Source: an uncultured Burkholderiaceae bacterium
GTDB lineage: Bacteria > Pseudomonadota > Gammaproteobacteria > Burkholderiales > Burkholderiaceae_B
Assembly (NCBI GenBank): GCA_937888805.1
Contig: CALBEY010000108.1
Location: 1 to 64,000 of the forward strand
Reading direction: 5' to 3'
DNA: 64,000 nt
Positions 1-12,522 of this stretch are shown here, piece by piece. Below the pieces are notes generated by a model. The model made no database searches. It had not been told where the DNA came from and saw only the letters and a program-made list of their open reading frames with translations. The stretch's first letter is position 1, and every line of letters starts with the position of its first letter. The translations under genes were made by a program, and so were the position numbers.

Positions 1-851
1 GGGTTGTTTGCCCAAACCCGTTTTATCAAATCTACGAAGGTGCTGCGCTTTTGGCCGGTGCGCGCCCTTACTACGTCAACAGCCAAGCTGACAAAAACTT
101 CTTGTCAGACTGGCGAAGTGTTCCTGCTGAAATCTGGCAAGAAACGCAACTGATGTTTGTCTGCAGCCCCGGCAACCCAGCGGGCAGCGTCATGGGCCTA
201 GAAGATTGGCGCTACCTTTTTGAGCTGGCTGACCGCCACAATTTTGTGATCGCCTCTGATGAGTGCTACAGCGAAATCTATCTTGACGAAGGCAATCCAC
301 CGATGGGCGGTTTACAAGCAGCCCATGAACTTGGCCGCTCGACTTTTGAAAAACTGGTCAGTTTTTCAAGCTTGTCTAAACGATCCAACCTACCAGGGCT
401 ACGATCTGGTTTTGTCGCGGGCAATGCCGAATTAATCAAGCAATTCTTACTCTATCGAACCTACCATGGCAGTGCCATGTCCCCCCTTGTTGCTGCCGCA
501 AGCACGGCCGTTTGGCAAGACGAGGGTCATGTCATCGCAAACCGACAAGCCTATCGCGATAAATTTGAGGCCGTGTTGCCCATTCTTGCCCCCGTACTCG
601 ACGTCAAGCGCCCCGATGCTTCTTTTTACCTTTGGGCTGCTACCGCCTTTGATGACGCCAAATTTACCCATGACTTGCTGGATCAACAGGCCGTCAAGGT
701 CTTGCCTGGCAGTTACGTGTCGCGTGAGGCCAGCGGCATTAACCCTGGTACCAACCGAATCCGAATTGCATTGGTAGCGCCAATCGAACAGTGCGTCGAA
801 GGCGCCCAGCGAATTGCTGCCTTTGCTAGGAGTCAACGCCAGACTGGTTGA
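1..851 (+). CDS. dapC: succinyldiaminopimelate aminotransferase DapC (5'-truncated by window edge)
   Basis: PLP-dependent class I/II aminotransferase that makes N-succinyl-LL-2,6-diaminopimelate in the succinylase branch of lysine and peptidoglycan precursor synthesis. The reading frame is open from the first bases of the window and begins ...VCPNPFYQIYEGA, so the N-terminal part lies outside. Visible motifs are SPGNPAG, the PLP-contacting SDECYSEIY and the Schiff-base lysine in SLSKRSN, with the substrate arginine near the C-terminus (NRIRIAL). The family alone would allow another aminotransferase. The assignment to DapC rests on dapD and dapE following immediately on the same strand. Confidence 0.88.
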   Translation, partial: VVCPNPFYQIYEGAALLAGARPYYVNSQADKNFLSDWRSVPAEIWQETQLMFVCSPGNPAGSVMGLEDWRYLFELADRHNFVIASDECYSEIYLDEGNPPMGGLQAAHELGRSTFEKLVSFSSLSKRSNLPGLRSGFVAGNAELIKQFLLYRTYHGSAMSPLVAAASTAVWQDEGHVIANRQAYRDKFEAVLPILAPVLDVKRPDASFYLWAATAFDDAKFTHDLLDQQAVKVLPGSYVSREASGINPGTNRIRIALVAPIEQCVEGAQRIAAFARSQRQTG

Positions 852-938
852 TGGGCGATTACGCCCTTGATACCTAATATTGGCTACACTGCCGATCATT
901 CGTGAAGATGACCCATAATTCTAAGGAACGACTGAACC

Positions 939-3809
<2,871 letters not shown>

Positions 3810-3813
<4 letters not shown>

Positions 3814-5732
3814 TTAGAGCCAGTGAACTGAACATCATGCGCGGCACCCTCGTTTTGTTTGAGGGAGCAGAGTTTGTGGTGCACCCTGGCGAGCGGGTGG
3901 GGCTGGTTGGGCGAAATGGCAGTGGTAAATCCACCCTTTTTTCTGCCATCAAAGGCCATATTGACCTCGATGGCGGTGACATTTATTACCCTGACAGTTG
4001 GCGTCTGGCTTGGGTCGAACAAAACGTTGACGACATGGATCGGGCAGCGCGTGAGCATGTCATTGACGGCGATCGCCACTTACGCGCCCTACAAGCACAA
4101 CGCGCGTTGGCCGAAACGTCAACCGCCAGCGGTGAGTTAATCGGCGAACTCGAGGCGGCATTAAACGAGGCAGGTGCCTGGCAGGCGAATGCGAGGGCAG
4201 AGTCTCTGTTGGCAGGGCTTGGCTTTAGCGCTGAGCAGTGGAGTCACCCAGTGGGCTCGTTTTCTGGCGGCTGGCAGATGCGTATCAGCCTAGCCAAAGC
4301 CCTGATGGCACCCTCCGATTTATTACTGTTAGACGAGCCAACCAACCACTTAGACCTAGATGCCATGCTCTGGCTTGAGCGGTGGTTGGCCAGCTACGAG
4401 GGCTCGGTGATCGTCATTTCTCACGACACTGAATTTCTGGATGCAGTCTCCCAAGTCATCTTGCACGTCGACCACCGCAAACTGGTGCGATATAAGGGCG
4501 GCTATGACTCCTTTCTCAACCAACGGGCTGAACGTTTGCGCCAAACCCGAGTGGCCTGGGACAAACAAACCCAAGAAACCGCTAGACTGCAATCGTTTAT
4601 TGATCGTTTTAAAGCCAAAGCATCGAAAGCGAAACAAGCACAAAGCCGTGTGAAAGCAATGGCACGCATGCAAGCCCTTGCACCGCTTCAGGCCGAGGCA
4701 AACATTGACATCCGTATCCCTCAGCCAGATAACACCCCCGACACACTCGTGCAGTTAAAAGACGCCAGCGTGGGGTATTCGGTCAGCGGTAAGCCACACA
4801 CCATTTTGTCAAAAGTAACCCAACGCGTTGAGGCGGGTGACCGTATCGGGGTGCTCGGGGTTAACGGCGCAGGCAAATCAACGCTTATCAAACTCATCGC
4901 TGGTGAACTCGAGTCCATGGCTGGCGACAGGCTGGCCGCCAATACACTTAAAATCGGCTATTTTGCGCAACACCAAATGGACGTGCTTGATGCCACCGCG
5001 ACGCCTCTGCTGCATTTGGCTCGCATTTCCCCTGGCGTGCGGGAGCAGCAACACCGCAACTATTTGGCCCAATTCGGTTTTACGGGTAGCCGGGTCAATG
5101 AAGTCATTGCACCATTTTCTGGTGGAGAAAAAGCACGGTTGGCGTTGGCATTGGTGGTTTGGCATAAACCGAACTTACTGGTCCTCGATGAACCGAGCAA
5201 CCACTTAGATGTTGAGACCCGAGAAGCACTGACCACCGCACTTGCCGAGTATGAGGGTAGCTTATTACTGGTGTCGCACGACCGGCATTTGTTAAGAACC
5301 ACCGTGGATCAGTTTTGGTTGGTTGCCAATGGCTCAGTGCAAAAATTCGAAGGTGATCTTGACGATTACCGACAACTGGTATCAGGCAGTGCAGCGCTTT
5401 CACCGTTGGCCAGAGCCGAACAGGCCGCTGATAGAAAACAACAGCGCCGCGACCAAGCACAGGCCCGGCAGCAATTAGCCAATGCCAGAAAGCCACTGGA
5501 TAAGAAAATCACCGCCATTGATACTCGTCTGGAGGCTATCCGTAAACAAATGGCTGGTTTGGATCTGCAACTGGCTGACGAATCTTTTTATGCTGACGCC
5601 AATACTGAGGCGCGCCAAAAGGTGCTCTTAGAGCATGGGCAACTGGTCCAGGAAAAAACCCGTCTGGAAGAAGACTGGCTGTTGACGATGGGTCAGATTG
5701 AGGCGCTGCAAGAAACACCTGCAACCACTTAA
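3810..5732 (+). CDS. yheS: ABC-F family ATPase (YheS-like), ribosome-associated
   Basis: Soluble tandem ABC ATPase with no membrane domain. ABC1 has Walker A GRNGSGKS (34-41), signature FSGGWQMR and LLLDEPTNHLDL. A charged linker follows (about 240-310, KAKASKAKQAQ), the ABC-F hallmark that reaches the ribosomal P/E site. ABC2 has GVNGAGKS near residue 350, signature FSGGEKARL and LVLDEPSNHLDV. The C-terminal ~95 residues are a charged coiled coil. Length (640) and N-terminal sequence resemble E. coli YheS. The GTG start overlaps the prmB stop. The gene converges on uvrD with an 11-bp gap. Confidence 0.9.
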
Positions 5733-5743
5733 AACTGATTGGC

Positions 5744-7975
5744 CTAGCCCTCAATAATGTCGAGTTTGGCGATACCAAGGGCGAGTGTTTTGGTGCCAAC
5801 ATCCAGAAAATGGATCTGCGCTTGGGCATCGAGTCCGAGGCCTGACAAAGACAGTATTGTCCCATCTCCAAAGCGAGGGTGTCTAACACCCTGTCCAACT
5901 CTGAAGCGCACACCAGCGATTTCAAGGCCCGATGTCAAGCGACTGGTGGCCTTGTTAGCAGCAGTCATACTGTTTAACATGGGTTGGTCTGCCCAAGCTT
6001 GCTTGGCGCGCGGTGATAACCATTTGGCATGAGCCTCAGGCACCTCCTCAAGAAAACGTGACCGTATGCTGTAGCGCGTTTGACCATGGAGCATACGGCT
6101 TTGTGCCAAGCTCAGGTAAAGGCGTTTTCTAGCACGCGTCATCGCCACATACATTAAGCGGCGCTCTTCCTCGAGACCACTGGGTTCGTAAATGCTGTTT
6201 TCGTGAGGAAAAAGACCATCCTCAAGCCCTGAAATGAAGACGGCGTCAAACTCCAAGCCTTTGGCCGCATGCACGGTCATGAGCTGCACCGCTTGCTCAC
6301 CGGCTTGGGCTTGAGTGTCGCCCGACTCGAGCGCAGCGTGCGACAAAAAAGCATCGAGCGGCGACATCGGAATAATTTCAGTACCGTCTGTGTTTGCAGC
6401 GCCGGGAACCGGTTCACGTGCAACCCCACAGGGCACACCGGCCAAATCCTCTTCAAGCTCAAAAACTTTGGCCGCATTGACCAATTCGTCTAGGTTTTCC
6501 ACCCGTTCAGCGCCATCGCGTTGCGCACGGTAATGCGCACGCAACCCAGATGCTTCAATAATCTGATCCACCGTCTCTGCGAGAGGCAACTTCAAGGTGT
6601 CTTGTTGCATCTGTTGGAGCAGCGTATAAAACTGAGCCAAATGGCTACCGGCTTTACCCGCCACGCGAGGCACAGCCTGCGCGAGGCTGGTCCCGTTAGC
6701 CCGAGCCTGATCGGTCAATGTCTCAAGGCTGCGTGCACCAATGCCACGGGCTGGGAAATTCACCACACGCAGCCACGATGTGTCATCGTCAATCCGGCTG
6801 GCCAAACGCAGATAAGCCAGCGCGTGCTTGACTTCTTGTCGTTCAAAAAAACGCAATCCGCCATAAACCCGATAAGCAATGCCCGTTGAAAACAGCGCGT
6901 GCTCCAAAACACGGGATTGTGCATTGCTGCGATACAGAATCGCAATGTCATCGCGCTTGAAATCATCACGAGTTAATGCGCGTATCTCATCAACCACCCA
7001 CTGCGCCTCAGCAAAGTCCGTTGGCTGCTCGATGACTCGGATTTGTTCGCCCTCACCAGCATCGGTCCACAAGGTTTTACCCAAGCGCGCACTGTTATGC
7101 GCAATCAGCGCGTTGGCCGCGTCGAGAATGTGTCCATGTGAGCGATAGTTTTGCTCTAGACGAACCACAGTGCCCTGTGCATACTCACGCTCAAAATCAG
7201 CCATGTTGCCAACATTGGCCCCACGAAAAGCGTAGATTGACTGGTCATCATCACCCACTGCAAAAATACTGGCACCCCCATCGCCGAGCAACCTCAACCA
7301 TTGATATTGCATTTTGTTGGTGTCTTGAAACTCATCGACCAAGATGTGTTTGAACCGCTGCTGATAGTGGCTGCGAATGGGTTCGTGGCGCTGCAACAGC
7401 TCTAATGCACGCAACAGCAACTCGGGGAAGTCCACCACACCATCGCGCTGGCATTGCACTTCGTAGAGCGCATAGATTTCGCGCATGCGACGGCTGAAAG
7501 GGTCATCAACAATCACCGCATCAGCACGAAGACCCTCTTCCTTTGAAGCGTTGATATAACGTTGCACATCACGCGCAGGAAATTTTTCATCGTCAATGCC
7601 GTTGGCTTTCAAAAGGCGTTTAATGGCGGCCAATTGATCTGTGGTATCGAGGATTTGAAAGGACTGTGGCAAGCCCGCATCGCGGCTGTGTGCGCGTAGG
7701 AGCCGGTGGCAAAGACCGTGGAAGGTACCAATCCACATACCACGGGTGTTAATAGGCAACAAAGCCGCCACGCGAGTTTGCATCTCGCGAGCCGCTTTGT
7801 TCGTAAAGGTAACGGCCAATATGGCTAGCGGGCTGGCAAAGCGGTTTTGGATGAGCCAGGCGATTCGCGTGGTCAGAACCTTTGTTTTGCCGCTACCTGC
7901 ACCTGCCAGAATAAGAGCATGACCTTGCGAGGACGTCACTGCCGCTCGCTGAGGGTCATTGAGTTGTTCAATCAT
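5744..7975 (-). CDS. uvrD: UvrD/Rep family DNA helicase (helicase II)
   Basis: Superfamily 1A 3'-5' DNA helicase for nucleotide-excision and mismatch repair. With the ATG at 7975 it has 743 residues. It starts MIEQLNDPQR and has Walker A GAGSGKT (residues 25-31), motif Ia TFTNKAA, motif II DEFQDTN, motif III GDDDQSIYAFRGA, motif IV LEQNYRS, motif V TVHAAKGLEFD and motif VI VAMTRARKRL. The C-terminal Tudor-like segment (GQGVRHPRFGDGTI) fits UvrD/PcrA rather than Rep. The frame is open further upstream, but that part runs inside the desaturase gene. The ATG overlaps the desaturase stop (ATGA), giving a two-gene operon. Confidence 0.93.
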   Translation of the reverse strand: MIEQLNDPQRAAVTSSQGHALILAGAGSGKTKVLTTRIAWLIQNRFASPLAILAVTFTNKAAREMQTRVAALLPINTRGMWIGTFHGLCHRLLRAHSRDAGLPQSFQILDTTDQLAAIKRLLKANGIDDEKFPARDVQRYINASKEEGLRADAVIVDDPFSRRMREIYALYEVQCQRDGVVDFPELLLRALELLQRHEPIRSHYQQRFKHILVDEFQDTNKMQYQWLRLLGDGGASIFAVGDDDQSIYAFRGANVGNMADFEREYAQGTVVRLEQNYRSHGHILDAANALIAHNSARLGKTLWTDAGEGEQIRVIEQPTDFAEAQWVVDEIRALTRDDFKRDDIAILYRSNAQSRVLEHALFSTGIAYRVYGGLRFFERQEVKHALAYLRLASRIDDDTSWLRVVNFPARGIGARSLETLTDQARANGTSLAQAVPRVAGKAGSHLAQFYTLLQQMQQDTLKLPLAETVDQIIEASGLRAHYRAQRDGAERVENLDELVNAAKVFELEEDLAGVPCGVAREPVPGAANTDGTEIIPMSPLDAFLSHAALESGDTQAQAGEQAVQLMTVHAAKGLEFDAVFISGLEDGLFPHENSIYEPSGLEEERRLMYVAMTRARKRLYLSLAQSRMLHGQTRYSIRSRFLEEVPEAHAKWLSPRAKQAWADQPMLNSMTAANKATSRLTSGLEIAGVRFRVGQGVRHPRFGDGTILSLSGLGLDAQAQIHFLDVGTKTLALGIAKLDIIEG

Positions 7976-9174
7976 GCCGCGTAACGGCGTAATCGCAGAG
8001 CGAACTCCTGTAAGCTGACAATGCCGCTTTGTTGGGCGCGATGGCACCACTCTTGAAGGTCATGTAACAGCTGCTCACTGCTGGCGCTTGAGCTGTCCCA
8101 GAGCTTGACCAAATCATGACGCATTTGAACCATCACGGATAATGACTCGGTTTGCGAAAGCGTTTTATGGATGCGTTCACGCTCTTCAGGGGCCAACGTT
8201 TCGTCGCCACGACCCAACCAGTGAGCGGCTGACTTCAAAGCCTCTGCGTTGACTAAAGTACCACCTTTTTGAGTCAGTTTGCTCACTTCTTCTTGGCAAG
8301 CCTGTTTCATCAGACCGGTATACCGAGCCAATACTTCGTAGCGATGGGCAATAACGCCCTGCAAAGTCTGCAAGTCAACGACGGGTTTGCCGTGTGAACC
8401 CAACTTAAGCTTGGGTGCCACTTTGCGGATCTTGGCCAGACCAAGCCAGCTAAGCAGCGTCAGATAGGCCCAGCCAATGTCAATTTCAAACCAACGGCTC
8501 GAAAATTTGGCTGATGTGCCGTAAGCGTGGTGATTGTTGTGCAACTCTTCACCGCCGATCAGGATACCAATGGGGAACACATTGGTGCTCGTATCAGGTG
8601 ACGCGAAGTTACGGTAGCCCCAAAAATGACCGATCCCGTTGACAACGCCCGCTGCCCAAAACGGAATCCAAGCCATTTGAACAGCCCAAACAGCCAAGCC
8701 CAGTGAGCCAAACAACAGAACATCAATCACCAACATCACCACGATGCCCGAGGCTGAGTGGCGCGAGTAGAGGTTTTTTTCGAGCCAATCATTGGGTGTG
8801 CCGTGACCGTACTTATTGGCCGTTTCCGCGTTCTTTGACTCGTCACGGTACAACTCGGCGCCACGAAACATGACCCTGCCAATGCCGTACATCATTGGTG
8901 AATGGGGATCGCCGTCACGCTCGCAACGCGCGTGGTGTTTGCGATGGATCGAAACCCACTCTTTGGTCACCATGCCCGTTGTTAGCCATAGCCAAAACCG
9001 GAAGAAATGCGATATCGCAGGATGCAAGTCAACACCGCGATGTGCTTGCGAACGATGCAAAAAAAGCGTGACAGCAACAATGGTAATGTGCGTCACAGCC
9101 AATGTGAAGAGGGCAACCTCCCACCAACTTGCTTGAGTGATACCGGCTGCTGCAAACGAAAGAATTGTATCCAT
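7972..9174 (-). CDS. membrane fatty-acid (acyl-CoA/acyl-lipid) desaturase
   Basis: Di-iron integral-membrane desaturase of the delta-9 type, expected to put a double bond in acyl chains. The three histidine boxes are intact: HRSQAH (40-45), HRKHH (77-81) and HNNHH (212-216). Hydrophobic segments lie at about 18-40, 55-70, 145-168 and 172-188. The last ~140 residues form a charged helical extension beyond the catalytic core, with no known role that I can read. AGGA lies about 13 nt before the ATG. The stop overlaps the uvrD start. Substrate and regioselectivity cannot be read from sequence. Confidence 0.88.
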   Translation of the reverse strand: MDTILSFAAAGITQASWWEVALFTLAVTHITIVAVTLFLHRSQAHRGVDLHPAISHFFRFWLWLTTGMVTKEWVSIHRKHHARCERDGDPHSPMMYGIGRVMFRGAELYRDESKNAETANKYGHGTPNDWLEKNLYSRHSASGIVVMLVIDVLLFGSLGLAVWAVQMAWIPFWAAGVVNGIGHFWGYRNFASPDTSTNVFPIGILIGGEELHNNHHAYGTSAKFSSRWFEIDIGWAYLTLLSWLGLAKIRKVAPKLKLGSHGKPVVDLQTLQGVIAHRYEVLARYTGLMKQACQEEVSKLTQKGGTLVNAEALKSAAHWLGRGDETLAPEERERIHKTLSQTESLSVMVQMRHDLVKLWDSSSASSEQLLHDLQEWCHRAQQSGIVSLQEFALRLRRYAA

Positions 9175-9371
9175 TGAGTCTCAAAATCCTGCTTGTTTAA
9201 ATAACAGTTCAAGTGTAGCCCAGCGAGCCGTTATTGGATAGGGGCTTCGCAATGGTTATTGTTGAGCAAAATCAATTATTTAGGCTTTTTTTGGCAACAC
9301 GCCCCTGAGCCGTCGCCAAATCAATTAAATGGCCTCATGAACAGTCGTAAATCTGCCACAAACCGCTTCAA

Positions 9372-10808
9372 TTACTCAGCCAATGGCTGTTCTTCGACCA
9401 AAATCTTGGCAGGCTGCGCCTTTCTTTGCAAAACAGCCGCAAAGAAACCATCGGTTTGGTGAAGATCGGGTCTCAAGCGCATCATGCCGTCAGCACCAAC
9501 CGCATGGCTTAATTTGTCGGCAAGACATTCGGTTGCCGGCAATAAGACAAACTCAGTGTTTTTTTCCAAAAAAGCATTCACCTGATCTTCATTCTCCTGC
9601 GGCAAAAAGCTGCAGGTGGCATAAACAAGCCGCCCACCTGGTCGAACCAGCCGACTGGCTTGCTGCAAGATACTGGCTTGTTGTGGCTGCAGCCGGGACA
9701 ATTCATCAGGCGTCTGACGCCATTTTAGATCTGGATTGCGTCGCAACGTACCCAAACCCGTGCAAGGTGCATCGACCAAAACCCGGTGGGCCTTACCAGC
9801 CAATCGTGCCACTCGATCGTCATGCTCACCGCGGATGGTCACGGGATAGACATTGCTTAAGCCACTTCTGGCAAAACGTGGCTTGGCCCGCGCAAGTCGT
9901 GCAGCAGAAATATCAAAAGCATACAAACGCCCAGCTGAACGCATCATGGCGGCAAGAGCCAAGGTTTTCCCGCCCGCACCCGCACAAAAATCCACAACCA
10001 TTTCGCCCCGACGCGGGGCCACCAGCTCGGCCAACAACTGGCTGCCCTCGTCTTGAACCTCAACAAGTCCTTTCTCAAAAAGCGCCCAGCGATTCAGGGG
10101 CGGATGGCCACTGAGTCGAACGCCATTGATGGCGTATGGCGTGGCAGTCGCACTGAATGGACTGTCTTGGAGCAAAGCCTGGATTTCTGCCAGTGCAGCG
10201 CCGTGCGTGGTTTTGAGGGTGTTGACGCGCAGATCCAGCGGTGCGCTTTGTAACAACGCTTCAGCCAATGCCGCTGAGTCTGGCAACTTAATAATGGCCG
10301 TTGCCACCCAGTCGGGTAAGCTGTAGCGCACCTCAAAAGGCATGGTATCAAGTGCGATTTGTTCGCATCGGTCAACCCACTCGCGATGCTCATCGGTTAA
10401 CCATTTGCTTGCCGCTTCTGCGTCAAGTGTTGCTGCCAAGCCGCGGATAGCCAAGGCATACTCAAGGGTCACGGGCGCACTTTGGGCCTCGCGCCTAAAG
10501 CGTCTTAAATTGCGCAGCACATGAAAAGCCGCCTGAGCGATTTGGGCCCGCTCACGCGAACCGAGATAGCGGTTTTCTTTAAAAAACTGCGACAACACCT
10601 GATCCGACGGCCATTGCCAACGCAACATGATCTTCAAGACAGCAACCACTTGCTCAACCCGATTGGTCAAGATAACCGGTTCAGACCGTGCGCCAACCCG
10701 AGCCTTCACAGCCCCCGTTTCTAGTGAGACGCCGCGGTGCGCTTTGCCGCCTCTTGGGTTGACCGCTTTGGCCGTTGGGCGAGAGGTGCGACGGTTTGTT
10801 GAGCTCAT
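9372..10808 (-). CDS. RsmB/NOP-family rRNA (cytosine-C5) methyltransferase
   Basis: SAM-dependent m5C RNA methyltransferase of 478 residues. It has a basic disordered N-terminus (1-45), a helical region resembling the NusB-like domain, the SAM loop VDFCAGAGGKT (272-282), the PC motif DAPCTG (Cys349) and the TC motif ATCS (Cys399). These are the two cysteines of the RsmB/NOP mechanism. Burkholderiales often carry this gene next to purN in addition to the true rsmB near fmt, so I do not assign C967 specificity. The ATG overlaps the purN stop (ATGA), so purN and this gene form one operon. Confidence 0.88.
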   Translation of the reverse strand: MSSTNRRTSRPTAKAVNPRGGKAHRGVSLETGAVKARVGARSEPVILTNRVEQVVAVLKIMLRWQWPSDQVLSQFFKENRYLGSRERAQIAQAAFHVLRNLRRFRREAQSAPVTLEYALAIRGLAATLDAEAASKWLTDEHREWVDRCEQIALDTMPFEVRYSLPDWVATAIIKLPDSAALAEALLQSAPLDLRVNTLKTTHGAALAEIQALLQDSPFSATATPYAINGVRLSGHPPLNRWALFEKGLVEVQDEGSQLLAELVAPRRGEMVVDFCAGAGGKTLALAAMMRSAGRLYAFDISAARLARAKPRFARSGLSNVYPVTIRGEHDDRVARLAGKAHRVLVDAPCTGLGTLRRNPDLKWRQTPDELSRLQPQQASILQQASRLVRPGGRLVYATCSFLPQENEDQVNAFLEKNTEFVLLPATECLADKLSHAVGADGMMRLRPDLHQTDGFFAAVLQRKAQPAKILVEEQPLAE

Positions 10809-11488
10809 GGTGACGTTCCAATATGGCGATAATTAACGCCGTGTAAGGTGACTGTTCCGTTATTGTCTAACGTGACTTGGTCGCGAGAGAGCCACTGAAC
10901 AACTTCTGGGTAGAGCTGATGTTCGAGAACCAACACGCGTTGAGCCAATTGCTCAGGCGTCTCGGTGGCTGAAACCTCAAGGGCAGCTTGCGCAATAACT
11001 GGACCATGGTCCAGATCATCGGTAACGAAGTGCACGCTGCACCCATGCCGCTGTTCGCCCGCCTCAATGACTCTGGCGTGGGTGTGAAGCCCCGGAAAGG
11101 CCGGTAGCAATGAGGGGTGAATATTGATCAGCCGGCCTTTAAATTGATGCACAAAGCCAGGTGTCAAAATCCGCATGAATCCCGCTAAAAGAACATAATC
11201 AGGTTCATACTTCGCCACAACCCTTGCCAGTGCTTGGTCAAAAGACTCTCTGTCTGTAAACAGCTGATGGTCAACCACTGCCGTTTCGATACCGTGTCTG
11301 GCGGCCCAAGCCAAGCCGACAGCGCTGGCTTTATTTGACACCACGGCACCAATCGACACACGACTAAATGGGTCGTTGGCCAATTGAGCAATTCGTTGCA
11401 TGTTACTGCCTAACCCAGAAATAAGAATCACAAAACGCTTTTTTACAGGCTTATTGGTCTTCTTCAGAGAGGAATCGGTCACAAACAT
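10805..11488 (-). CDS. purN: phosphoribosylglycinamide formyltransferase PurN
   Basis: Transfers formyl from 10-formyl-THF to GAR in purine synthesis. From the ATG at 11488 it has 227 residues. It shows ISGLGSNMQ (phosphate loop), LLAGFMRIL, and the catalytic triad region: Asn and His in NIHPSLLPAFPG, Asp in DDLDHGPVI. The frame could start at a GTG at 11533, but that would nearly abut the divergent ribF start and leave no promoter room. The ATG leaves 50 bp between the two genes. It is translationally coupled to the downstream methyltransferase. Confidence 0.93.
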   Translation of the reverse strand: MFVTDSSLKKTNKPVKKRFVILISGLGSNMQRIAQLANDPFSRVSIGAVVSNKASAVGLAWAARHGIETAVVDHQLFTDRESFDQALARVVAKYEPDYVLLAGFMRILTPGFVHQFKGRLINIHPSLLPAFPGLHTHARVIEAGEQRHGCSVHFVTDDLDHGPVIAQAALEVSATETPEQLAQRVLVLEHQLYPEVVQWLSRDQVTLDNNGTVTLHGVNYRHIGTSP

Positions 11489-11538
11489 GATCACTTTGGC
11501 AACATCAACGGTGGCAAGATTGTAAACTGCCACTCGAG

Positions 11539-12522
11539 ATGAAACCCTTACGACTCATACGAAGCCTGCCAAGTCAGGCAAATATTGGCCCAAGTGCCCT
11601 CACAATCGGTAACTTCGATGGTGTTCACTTAGGCCATCTGACCATGCTTGAAAGGGTTAAAGCAGCGGGTTCAAGACTGGGCCTTAGCCCATCGGTACTG
11701 ACCTTTAGCCCACATCCAAAAGCTTATTTCGCAAAACGACAAGGCAAGCCTACGCTGGCACCAGGACAAATCAATGGCCTACGCGACAAAACGGTTCTGC
11801 TAGCCGAAGCTGGCATTGAACAAGTTTTTTTATTGCCTTTTAACAACGCCATGGCTAATCTTTCAGCTGACGACTTCATCGAAAAGCTGCTGATCGACAG
11901 CATCAAGACGCGGTGGCTACTTGTCGGCGCTGATTTTAGATTTGGACATCAGCGTGGTGGCGATGTCGCTCTATTAAAGAAAGCCGCGAGTCACCACGGT
12001 TTTGAACTGACTGTTTTACAAGACATCACAGACACTCAGGGCGCTCGGATTTCCAGTTCGTCGGTCAGAAGCGCGCTTGCCGCTGGTGATATGCCGACTG
12101 TCGCCCGTTTATTGGGGCGCGCCTATCGCGTCAGTGGTCATGTCATCCACGGCAAAAAATTAGGCCGCACACTCGGCTTTCCGACGTTAAATGTTCGAGT
12201 CAGTCCGGGCACTGCCGCTCGATTTGGCATTTATGTTGTGCGAGTCCACGGGCTAGCCAATCAACCGATGGCGGGTATCGCCAGTTTGGGCTTGCGGCCA
12301 ACAGTCGATGAAAGCGCCGATGTGCTACTCGAAACCCACCTTCTTGATGCCAGCGTCGATGCCTACGGTAAACTCGTCTGTGTAGAGGTCCTGCAACACG
12401 TGCGGGACGAAAAGAAGTTTTCTGATTTATCGACCCTGACCATCGCCATGCAACAAGACCGGCAGCATGCGATCGACTATTTTGCGCATCATGGACTACA
12501 AGACAACCTTAAACCTGACTGA
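11539..12522 (+). CDS. ribF: bifunctional riboflavin kinase / FAD synthetase
   Basis: Makes FMN and then FAD from riboflavin. The protein has 327 residues. The N-terminal nucleotidyltransferase domain has [12 protein letters not shown] (22-33), [16 protein letters not shown] and [10 protein letters not shown]. The C-terminal flavokinase domain starts near 185 with [17 protein letters not shown] and ends with [13 protein letters not shown]. It is the first gene of a tight plus-strand run (ribF, ileS, lspA, coaBC, dedA, dut). The ileS start lies 32 nt inside its 3' end. I see no FMN riboswitch in the 50-bp leader. Confidence 0.95.
   Translation: MKPLRLIRSLPSQANIGPSALTIGNFDGVHLGHLTMLERVKAAGSRLGLSPSVLTFSPHPKAYFAKRQGKPTLAPGQINGLRDKTVLLAEAGIEQVFLLPFNNAMANLSADDFIEKLLIDSIKTRWLLVGADFRFGHQRGGDVALLKKAASHHGFELTVLQDITDTQGARISSSSVRSALAAGDMPTVARLLGRAYRVSGHVIHGKKLGRTLGFPTLNVRVSPGTAARFGIYVVRVHGLANQPMAGIASLGLRPTVDESADVLLETHLLDASVDAYGKLVCVEVLQHVRDEKKFSDLSTLTIAMQQDRQHAIDYFAHHGLQDNLKPD

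Noticed and set aside
447-899. 150-codon minus-strand ORF opposite dapC
   Set aside because: It is fully antisense to a clear aminotransferase gene and shows no family motif. It is a shadow ORF.
11489-11538. FMN riboswitch upstream of ribF
   Set aside because: The leader is only about 50 bp and shows none of the conserved RFN helices.
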